Part shown: positions 1-5,145 of the stretch, piece by piece | How positions within the stretch are numbered: the first letter of the stretch is position 1 | Layout of the letters: each line of letters begins with the position of its first letter | NCBI GenBank assembly: GCA_046262935.1 | Contig: JBHELT010000091.1 | Location: 1-5,959 of the forward strand | Direction of reading: 5' to 3' | DNA from: JBHELT01 sp046262935 | Lineage (GTDB): Bacteria > Actinomycetota > CADDZG01 > JAHWKV01 | Length of the DNA: 5,959 nucleotides | The notes under the pieces: model-generated | What the model saw: the letters and a program-made list of their open reading frames with translations, nothing else | The model's database searches: none | What the model was told of the DNA's origin: nothing | Translations under genes and position numbers: made by a program

Positions 1-161
1 ACGATGTAGTACTCCGCCGCCCGATCAGCATCGGTCACGAGGTCTGTGGGTGATGTCTTCGCAGACGCTCCCGTGGCAAGTGAGGTCAGCAGGATCTGGC
101 CGGCTCCCTTGGCGATGTCGATCGCCAGATCGCGCATCTGATCGGTTCCGTCTTGATTCAT
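1..161 (-). CDS. Inositol-monophosphatase-family phosphatase, N-terminal fragment (cut by window edge)
   Basis: Reading leftward from ATG at 161-159 gives 53 codons with no stop before the edge. After a helix-like start (residues 9-30) comes KTSPTDLVTDADRAAE (residues 35-50). This is the N-terminal signature of the Mg2+-dependent, Li+-sensitive IMPase superfamily, whose members hydrolyse inositol monophosphate, histidinol phosphate, PAP or fructose-1,6-bisphosphate. In the family the lysine and the D-x-V-T-x-x-D segment lie by the first metal/substrate site. The metal-binding motifs that would fix the substrate (DPLDGT-type and later) lie outside the window, so inositol phosphatase versus HisN-type histidinol phosphatase cannot be decided. 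No Shine-Dalgarno is visible, but a TATAAA box ends 6 nt before the ATG, which suggests a leaderless mRNA. It is divergent from the aldo/keto reductase. The family call is fairly sure; the substrate is open. Confidence 0.8.
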   Translation of the reverse strand, partial: MNQDGTDQMRDLAIDIAKGAGQILLTSLATGASAKTSPTDLVTDADRAAEYYI

Positions 162-167
162 GAGTTA

Positions 168-173
168 TTTATA
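168..173 (-). promoter_or_regulatory. Candidate -10 box of a leaderless promoter for the IMPase-family gene
   Basis: On the minus strand the sequence reads TATAAA followed by TAACTC and then the ATG at 161. This places the expected transcription start on or next to the A of the start codon. TATAAA matches the sigma-70/SigA -10 consensus at five of six positions. No good -35 is seen at 17-18 nt. Leaderless mRNAs are common in Actinomycetota. Inferred from sequence only. Confidence 0.45.
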
Positions 174-180
174 GAACACA

Positions 181-191
181 TACGTTAGGCT
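181..191 (+). promoter_or_regulatory. Candidate -10 box(es) for the aldo/keto reductase gene
   Basis: Two overlapping TAnnnT hexamers precede the ATG at 199: TACGTT (181-186) and TAGGCT (186-191). The second leaves 7 nt before the ATG and would give a leaderless transcript; the first would give a leader of about 6 nt. There is no Shine-Dalgarno in 187-198 and no clear -35. The boxes lie within 20 bp of the opposing -10 of the IMPase-family gene, so the two promoters share one small region. Confidence 0.35.
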
Positions 192-198
192 CCGAGTC

Positions 199-1218
199 AT
201 GAGATACGTGGAACTTGGCGCAACAGGCATCAGAGTGAGCCCGCTTTGTCTCGGGTGCATGATGTTCGGCCAATGGGGCAACACCGACCACGAGGACTCG
301 GTGAGGATCATCCACAAGGCGATGGATGAGGGGATCAACTTCCTCGACACCGCCAATGTTTACTCAGGTGGAGAGTCCGAAGAGATCGTTGCCAAGGCCC
401 TCAAGGGTCGCCGCGATGAGGTTGTGTTAGCCACCAAGGTGCATTTCCCCACGGGTGGGGGCCCCAACGAGCGCGGTAACTCGAGACTCAACATCATCCG
501 CTCGGTCGAAGAGTCATTAAGGCGGTTGGATGTTGATCACATCGATCTTTACCAGATCCATCGCCCTGAACCCTTGACTGATATCGAAGAAACACTCGGC
601 GCGCTGACCGACCTGGTTCGGCAGGGCAAGGTGAGATACCTCGGATCGTCTACATTCCCGGCGTCGATGATCGTCGAGTCGCAATGGGCTTCGGAGCGCA
701 AGAACCTAGAAAGATTCGTATGCGAGCAACCGCCTTATTCGATCTTCGTGCGAGAGATCGAGCGCGAGATCCTGCCTGCCATCTCCAAGTATCGGATGGG
801 AGCGATCGTTTGGAGCCCGCTCGCCGGCGGGTGGTTATCGGGCAAGTACCGCAAAGGCCAAGAGATCCCAATGACGGGCCGTGCTGCCAGGATACCCGCC
901 CGATTCGACCTGTCTCTTCCCGGGAACCAAGCCAAATTGGACGCTGTTGAGAAGTTGGCTCCGATCGCGGAGCGGGCCGGGATCTCGATGGTCAGGCTTG
1001 CGATCGCATGGACACTGCAACATCCTGCAGTTACGTCGGCGATCATCGGCCCGCGCACCATGGAACAACTCGAAACCCAACTCGACGCAGCCGACATCGA
1101 GTTGGAAAGAGAAGTTCTGGATGCGATCGACGAAGTTATCGAGCCGGGCACGAGTCTCAATAGAGCCGACAACGGCTGGGAACCCTTGTGGTTGCAGCCG
1201 GAACACCGCAGACGGTGA
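199..1218 (+). CDS. Aldo/keto reductase, NADPH-dependent (substrate unknown)
   Basis: The product has 339 residues, normal for the AKR superfamily of (beta/alpha)8-barrel cytosolic oxidoreductases that reduce aldehydes and ketones with NAD(P)H. The N-terminus MRYVELGATGIRVSPLCLG is the usual first hairpin and strand, which supports the ATG at 199. The catalytic tetrad is complete: Asp50 (FLDTANVY), Tyr55, Lys80 (ATK) and His121 (QIHRPEP). Cofactor-binding segments are also visible: GSSTF (149-153), SPLAGGWLSGKY (206-217) and AIIGPRTMEQLETQL (281-295). QPPYSIFVREIEREILP (177-193) resembles the group often annotated as general stress or NDP-hexose/ion-channel-like AKRs, but the substrate cannot be read from sequence. 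It stands alone between the divergent phosphatase gene and convergent menE. Nothing in it or its position ties it to menaquinone synthesis. Confidence 0.93.
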   Translation: MRYVELGATGIRVSPLCLGCMMFGQWGNTDHEDSVRIIHKAMDEGINFLDTANVYSGGESEEIVAKALKGRRDEVVLATKVHFPTGGGPNERGNSRLNIIRSVEESLRRLDVDHIDLYQIHRPEPLTDIEETLGALTDLVRQGKVRYLGSSTFPASMIVESQWASERKNLERFVCEQPPYSIFVREIEREILPAISKYRMGAIVWSPLAGGWLSGKYRKGQEIPMTGRAARIPARFDLSLPGNQAKLDAVEKLAPIAERAGISMVRLAIAWTLQHPAVTSAIIGPRTMEQLETQLDAADIELEREVLDAIDEVIEPGTSLNRADNGWEPLWLQPEHRRR

Positions 1219-1266
1219 CCGAAACGAAACTGCAGGGGGGGACCAAATGGTTCCGCGCGTCGGTAA
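1219..1266. other. Convergent intergenic gap between the reductase gene and menE, no clear terminator
   Basis: These 48 bp separate two genes that end toward each other. They hold a run of seven G (1235-1241), an imperfect small stem (GGACC 1240-1244 with GGTTCC 1249-1254, one bulge) and a 4-bp stem (CGGT 1261-1264 with ACCG 1269-1272) that runs into the menE stop. Neither stem is followed by a T-tract on either strand. I see no intrinsic terminator, so Rho-dependent ending or read-through into antisense is likely. Confidence 0.5.
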
Positions 1267-2424
1267 CTACCGGATCAGCGCGCTAAGTTTCCTGATATCG
1301 ACCTTGCCCAAAGCGTTGCGCGGAAGGCTTTCCACCAACATCAACCGTCGAGGCAACTTGTAAGGGGCGAGCTGCTCCGCTGCTAACGAACGGATCAGCT
1401 CCAATGTAGGGGCATGACCGCGGGGCACGATAACTGCGACGATCACTTGCCCCCAGGTCGGGTCGGGGACGGAACAGATGGCGACCTCTTCGACCCCTGG
1501 GACCCTGCTCAGTACCTCTTCGACCTCCCGCGGCCAAACCTTTTCACCACCGGTCACGATCACGTCGTCGGCTCTGCCGAACACAGACAATCGTCCGCTG
1601 TCATCTAGTGCACCAGCGTCTCGGGTAGAGAACCACCCATCAACGAGCCGCTCGCGGGTCGAAAGTGCATCTGATCGGTAGCCGTCCAGCAGACACGGCC
1701 CCGAGATCTGTATCGATGAGTCTTGACCGATCTTGACGTGCACACCTCGCAGCGGAGCGCCGTCGTAGACGCATCCACCGCAGGTCTCGGTCATGCCATA
1801 GGTGGTAACGATGTTCAGTCCCCGGTCACGACCTTCATCGATCAGATCAACGGGTACAGGCCCCCCGCCCAATAGAACGGTTCTGATGGCCGTCAGTTCG
1901 ACGTCGGCGTCGAGGAGTTTGCGAAGGAGAGCTGGCACCAATGAAACGCAGATCGACGTTCCTGCCTTGACGGTTGATGCCGGGTCGAATCGAGGCATCA
2001 TCACAAGCTTGGCTCCCGACACCAGCGCTCGGTTAACGACTTGGATCGCAGCGATATGTGCGAGCGGAAGGACCGACACCCATGTATCGGAGCCTTGTGC
2101 ATCGAGGGCCAAGTTCGAGGCCTCGGTTGACCACCGCAGGGCAGCATGCGAGATGACCACTCCTTGGGGCGGACCCGACGTGCCGGAAGTTGCGATCACC
2201 AGTGCGGTCCCCGGTCTCACGGGCTCACCTTCGAGTTGCGTCGAACCCTCTGCGGTAATTTCCCTCAAAGGTTTCATCCTGCCTATCAGGGCAGCGTGCT
2301 CATGCCGGGTGAGCCGATGGTCAACGGGCATCACGGCATCTCCCGACTCCCAGATCTGGGTCAGCGTTTCGACGAACCTTTCCGGGTCCGAAGTATCGAC
2401 AGCTACCAGCGCGGCACCTTCCAT
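1267..2424 (-). CDS. menE: o-Succinylbenzoate--CoA ligase (OSB-CoA synthetase)
   Basis: The product has 385 residues, short like other actinobacterial MenE proteins. It adenylates o-succinylbenzoate and transfers it to CoA, giving the substrate of MenB. ANL-superfamily motifs appear in order: P-loop TSGTSGPPQG (79-88), TTYGMTET (207-214, core A5), STRDAG with Asp269 (A7, usually TGD), GRADDVIVTGGEKV (283-296, A8 hinge) and LPRNALGKVDIRKL with catalytic Lys374 in the mobile C-terminal domain (A10). The P-loop lysine, normally PKG, is Gln87 (codon CAA at 2166-2164). The start is ATG at 2424-2422. Only a poorly placed AGG precedes it, and a -10-like box 8 nt upstream suggests a leaderless or nearly leaderless mRNA. 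It is divergent from menB with 51 bp between them. The neighbourhood makes OSB the most likely substrate; by motifs alone it is a generic acyl-CoA ligase. Confidence 0.9.
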   Translation of the reverse strand: MEGAALVAVDTSDPERFVETLTQIWESGDAVMPVDHRLTRHEHAALIGRMKPLREITAEGSTQLEGEPVRPGTALVIATSGTSGPPQGVVISHAALRWSTEASNLALDAQGSDTWVSVLPLAHIAAIQVVNRALVSGAKLVMMPRFDPASTVKAGTSICVSLVPALLRKLLDADVELTAIRTVLLGGGPVPVDLIDEGRDRGLNIVTTYGMTETCGGCVYDGAPLRGVHVKIGQDSSIQISGPCLLDGYRSDALSTRERLVDGWFSTRDAGALDDSGRLSVFGRADDVIVTGGEKVWPREVEEVLSRVPGVEEVAICSVPDPTWGQVIVAVIVPRGHAPTLELIRSLAAEQLAPYKLPRRLMLVESLPRNALGKVDIRKLSALIR

Positions 2425-2431
2425 GACCTGT

Positions 2432-2438
2432 TACGGTA
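2432..2438. promoter_or_regulatory. Shared, near-symmetric -10 element between menE and menB
   Basis: The sequence TTACGGTAA (2431-2439) is a 9-bp palindrome except for its centre. It offers TACGGT (2432-2437) on the plus strand and TACCGT (2438-2433) on the minus strand, both of the TAnnnT form. For menE it leaves 8 nt to the ATG, and a GTGAAA -35 (four of six consensus bases, plus-strand 2456-2461) lies exactly 17 bp upstream. For menB it predicts a start near 2444 and a leader of about 32 nt; no good plus-strand -35 is seen. Inferred from sequence only. Confidence 0.4.
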
Positions 2439-2457
2439 AACCCAACCGTTCGAGCTT

Positions 2458-2472
2458 TCACTCTAGGAGTGA
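2458..2472. repeat. Perfect inverted repeat over the menB ribosome binding site (possible operator or RNA hairpin)
   Basis: TCACTC-TAG-GAGTGA has perfect 6-bp arms and a 3-bp centre. Its right arm and centre include the menB Shine-Dalgarno AGGAG (2465-2469). Its left edge overlaps the proposed menE -35 (2456-2461). As DNA it could be an operator controlling both divergent genes. As RNA in the menB leader it would fold, with a U-G pair extending the stem to 7, and hide the ribosome binding site. Which of these applies, if either, cannot be told from sequence. The repeat itself is certain; the role is inferred. Confidence 0.5.
2465..2470 (+). promoter_or_regulatory. Shine-Dalgarno for menB, fixing its TTG start
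   Basis: AGGAGT at 2465-2470 is a strong anti-16S match. The AGGAG core ends 6 nt before TTG at 2476-2478, ideal spacing. No ATG or GTG in the same frame is equally well placed, so TTG is taken as the start codon. Confidence 0.75.
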
Positions 2473-2475
2473 GTA

Positions 2476-3306
2476 TTGGAAGAAATTGACCGGCCGGATT
2501 GGCAGCAAGCGGGTGAGTACGGCGACATCATCTACGAGACCTCGCGCGGCATAGCCAAGATCACGATAAACCGGCCAGAGGTCCGCAATGCGTTCAGACC
2601 ACAAACTCTTTTCGAACTAGCGCGGGCCTTCGATGTCGCTCGTGACGACTCGGACATAGGAGTGATCATCTTCACTGGGGCAGGTGATCTGGCCTTTTGC
2701 TCTGGTGGCGACCAGCGTGTTCGCGGCGATGACGGTTACATCGACGAAAAGGGTATCGGCCGCTTGAACGTGTTGGATCTTCAAGTCCAGATAAGACGCC
2801 TGCCCAAGCCGGTCATCGCCATGGTCGCTGGTTACGCGATCGGCGGGGGCCACGTGCTTCACGTTGTTTGCGACCTCACGATCGCTGCAGACAACGCTCG
2901 CTTCGGTCAAACAGGTCCCATGGTTGGCTCATTCGATGGTGGATACGGGGCCGGCTATCTAGCTCGGATCGTTGGGCACAAGAAAGCGCGCGAGATCTGG
3001 TACCTGTGCGAACAGTACGACGCAGCCGAAGCCCTGCGGATGGGACTCGTCAACAAGGTAGTTCCACTCTCCGAGCTCGAATCGGCGACCGTAGCATGGG
3101 CAAACCGGATCCTACAGATGAGCCCATTGGCTCTGAGAATGCTCAAGGCATCGTTCAACGCGGACACCGATGGACTTGCCGGCATACAGCAACTTGCTGG
3201 TGACGCGACACTTCTTTTCTACATGAGCGAAGAAGCCCAGGAGGGTCGAAACGCCTATCTCGAGAAGCGAAAGCCGCGCTTCGACAAGTTTCCCCATCGA
3301 CCTTGA
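2476..3306 (+). CDS. menB: 1,4-Dihydroxy-2-naphthoyl-CoA synthase (bicarbonate-type, type I)
   Basis: The product has 276 residues and belongs to the crotonase superfamily. It cyclises OSB-CoA to DHNA-CoA in the cytosol. It aligns by eye with E. coli MenB along nearly its whole length: ITINRPEVRNAFRP (29-42), the oxyanion-hole region SGGDQ (76-80, Gly77), MVAGYAIGGGHVLH (116-129), CDLTIAADN (132-140) and GQTGPMVGSFDGGYG (144-158). Ser152 and Asp154 are the conserved active-site pair, Tyr88 and Tyr249 match E. coli Tyr97 and Tyr258, and EGRNAYLEKRKPRF (256-269) is the usual C-terminal tail. Gly147 matches E. coli Gly156, which marks enzymes that need bicarbonate as a catalytic base; M. tuberculosis MenB has Asp there. 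TTG start with a strong ribosome binding site. First gene of menBACD. Confidence 0.96.
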   Translation: MEEIDRPDWQQAGEYGDIIYETSRGIAKITINRPEVRNAFRPQTLFELARAFDVARDDSDIGVIIFTGAGDLAFCSGGDQRVRGDDGYIDEKGIGRLNVLDLQVQIRRLPKPVIAMVAGYAIGGGHVLHVVCDLTIAADNARFGQTGPMVGSFDGGYGAGYLARIVGHKKAREIWYLCEQYDAAEALRMGLVNKVVPLSELESATVAWANRILQMSPLALRMLKASFNADTDGLAGIQQLAGDATLLFYMSEEAQEGRNAYLEKRKPRFDKFPHRP

Positions 3307-3325
3307 AACCGTTAGGCGCCCAGCG

Positions 3326-4195
3326 GTGGGGCCACTAGCGCGTTGGGTTGAAGCGGCTCGACCAAAGACCTTGCCTGCCAGCATCGTGCCAGTCGTCGTT
3401 GGGACGGCTTCGGTGCGAGGTATCTCTGCGGTGCGGACGCCGCTTGCGCTCATGGTTGCGATCTCGCTCCAGTTGGGGGTGAACTTCGCCAATGATTACT
3501 TCGATGCGAGGTCTGGGGTAGATAAACCCGACCGGATGGGCCCGCGGCGAATGGTCGCGTCAGGAGTCATCTCGCCACATGCCATGCGCATGGCCATGAT
3601 CTTGGCCCTCGCCACTGCCGCAGCTGCTGGTGGTGCTCTGGCCTATATCGTTGACATGCGTCTGCTCATAGTTGGTGCATCGGCGATCGTGGCTGCGATC
3701 ACCTACAGCGGGGGCCCTCGGCCTTTCGGTTCGATGGCGCTGGGGGAGGCGTTCGTGTTCATCTTCTTCGGGATCGCCGCGACGGTGGGGTCGGCTTATG
3801 TCGTCGGCGGGACTGTTCCGTTCATCTCGTTCGTTGCTGGGACCGGTATAGGAGCCCTCGCTGTTGCGATCCTGGTCGCGAACAACCTGCGCGACATCCC
3901 ATCGGATTCTCGGGCCGGAAAGATGACATTGGCAGTCAGATTGGGTCGCGGCCGAACCATCGCTTTTTTCATGGCGTGCTTGGGGACCTCGTTCTTAGCG
4001 ACGATCTTGATCGCGGTGATGACTCATTCACGCATACCGCTGATCGCGCTCCTGGCCTTGCCTTTGGCTGTCGCGGCGAGTCGGAAGATCGTCTTGGCAT
4101 CGGCGCCGCGCGAACACGTCGATGTCTTGATCTCGACGGCCCGCTTGGAATCGGTATTTGGTTTCTTGCTTGCAGTAGGTCTGTGGTTCAGGTGA
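3326..4195 (+). CDS. menA: 1,4-Dihydroxy-2-naphthoate polyprenyltransferase
   Basis: The product has 289 residues and is an integral membrane protein of the UbiA superfamily. It attaches the polyprenyl chain to DHNA, giving demethylmenaquinone. The N-terminus RWVEAARPKTLPASIVPVVVG (6-26) is characteristic of MenA. The first Asp-rich motif is NDYFD (56-60), followed by GVDKPDR (64-70). YSGGPRPFG (127-135) is also typical. The second Asp motif is NNLRDIPSDSRAGKMTL (186-202), with Arg189, Asp190, Asp194 and Lys199. These motifs bind Mg2+-prenyl diphosphate. Eight to nine hydrophobic spans are visible, for example near 87-108, 112-126, 139-160, 164-185, 211-231, 237-251 and 274-288. The start is taken as GTG at 3326, 19 nt after the menB stop, because it just precedes the conserved N-terminus. 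Its ribosome binding site is weak (AGG at 3314-3316), so translation may depend on menB. It ends in a 4-bp overlap with menC. Confidence 0.94.
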   Translation: MGPLARWVEAARPKTLPASIVPVVVGTASVRGISAVRTPLALMVAISLQLGVNFANDYFDARSGVDKPDRMGPRRMVASGVISPHAMRMAMILALATAAAAGGALAYIVDMRLLIVGASAIVAAITYSGGPRPFGSMALGEAFVFIFFGIAATVGSAYVVGGTVPFISFVAGTGIGALAVAILVANNLRDIPSDSRAGKMTLAVRLGRGRTIAFFMACLGTSFLATILIAVMTHSRIPLIALLALPLAVAASRKIVLASAPREHVDVLISTARLESVFGFLLAVGLWFR

Positions 4196-5145
4196 TCGAT
4201 TCGGTCCGCGCTTTTTCGGTTGGAATGAAACTGCCATTCCGCGGGATAACCAGGCGCCGTGGAGTTGTCGTACGGGGCCCCCACGGTTGGGGCGAATTCT
4301 CGGTTTTCGACGACTATACGGAGGCCGTTGCATCCAGATGGGCAGAGGCAGCTGTCGAAGCGGCCGAAACATCGTGGCCAGCCCCGGTCCGCGAACGGGT
4401 AGCTATCAACGTGACGGTTCCGGCAATCGACGCCGGGGCAGCCCACGAACTCGTGAAAAAGTCGGGCTGCTCGACCGCCAAAGTGAAAGTTGGTAGTACG
4501 AAGGGTGGAACAACGAGCGCGCGCGACGATGAAGCGCGCATCGAAGCTGTCCGTCAAGCCCTTGGACCTTCGGGGAGATTGCGCATCGATGCGAACGAGT
4601 CATGGGACATCGACACAGCGCGGTCTTTGATAGTTGCGTGGGCTAGATATGACCTGGAATATGTGGAACAACCTGTAGCGTCTTTGGAAGACATGGCCGC
4701 ACTTCGCAGGTCAATCGATGTTCCGATCGCCGCCGACGAACTTGTGAGACAAGGTGATCCTAGGCGCGTCAAACAGATGGAAGCCGCGGACCTGATCGTT
4801 TTGAAGGTACAACCGCTTGGCGGAGTGGCGCGTGCCCTGCAGATCGCGGAGATCGTCGGATTGCCTGCGGTGGTTTCGTCGGCGATAGAGACGTCGGTTG
4901 GGATCGCTGCGGGCCTTGCGCTTGCGGCCTGCTTGCCTGATCTGCCATATGCCTGCGGCCTTGGAACCGTGAGTTTGTTGACCTCCGACTTGGTGACCGA
5001 TCCATTGATCGCGGAATCTGGATGGATGCGCGTTAGGCGACCCGAACCTGACGAGGAGTTGCTGCGAACCCATTCGCCCGATTCTTCCGAAGCCAACGCG
5101 CTCGTCGAACGGTTCGCAGCTTTGACCGGTGCCCGAGTTGGATAG
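4192..5145 (+). CDS. menC: o-Succinylbenzoate synthase
   Basis: The product has 317 residues and belongs to the enolase superfamily, actinobacterial MenC type. It dehydrates SHCHC to o-succinylbenzoate. The N-terminal capping domain shows VRAFSV then FRGITRRRGVVVRGPHGWGEFSVF (16-39), which carries the substrate-specificity loops. The barrel shows the catalytic KxK motif AKVKV (Lys97, Lys99), metal ligands Asp133 (RIDAN), Glu159 (EYVEQP) and Asp182 (IAADE), the second catalytic lysine Lys205 (LIVLKVQPLGG), and SSAIETSVGIAAG (229-241). All key residues are present. The start is GTG at 4192, whose GTGA overlaps the menA stop by 4 bp. The reading frame is open further upstream, but that part lies inside menA and matches no MenC sequence. 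An AGTAGG at 4174-4179 is too far to be a clear ribosome binding site, so coupling to menA is likely. Confidence 0.94.
   Translation: MIDSVRAFSVGMKLPFRGITRRRGVVVRGPHGWGEFSVFDDYTEAVASRWAEAAVEAAETSWPAPVRERVAINVTVPAIDAGAAHELVKKSGCSTAKVKVGSTKGGTTSARDDEARIEAVRQALGPSGRLRIDANESWDIDTARSLIVAWARYDLEYVEQPVASLEDMAALRRSIDVPIAADELVRQGDPRRVKQMEAADLIVLKVQPLGGVARALQIAEIVGLPAVVSSAIETSVGIAAGLALAACLPDLPYACGLGTVSLLTSDLVTDPLIAESGWMRVRRPEPDEELLRTHSPDSSEANALVERFAALTGARVG

Noticed and set aside
158..203. Direct repeat TCATGAG at both divergent start codons
   Set aside because: Only 7 bp, created mostly by the ATG/CAT at each start. Too short to distinguish from chance.
735..1206. Minus-strand open frames of 123 and 145 codons within the aldo/keto reductase gene
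   Set aside because: They are antisense to a gene with an intact catalytic tetrad and show no family features or ribosome binding site.
199..1218. The aldo/keto reductase as a new menaquinone-pathway enzyme
   Set aside because: It is separately transcribed, convergent to menE, belongs to a very broad family, and no classical menaquinone step needs it. Adjacency alone is not enough.
1239..1272. Possible terminator hairpins between the reductase gene and menE
   Set aside because: Stems are only 4-6 bp with a bulge or tiny loop, and no T-run follows on either strand.
1802..2554. 250-codon open frame on the plus strand antisense to menE and running into menB
   Set aside because: It is rich in Ser, Arg and Thr with no recognisable motif. 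It lies over menE, which has a complete set of family motifs, and it would overlap the start of menB. It is a shadow frame.
3976..4191. Upstream extension of the menC frame inside menA
   Set aside because: The extra 72 residues match no MenC N-terminus and lie wholly within menA. GTG at 4192 with a 4-bp overlap fits both the family and operon structure.
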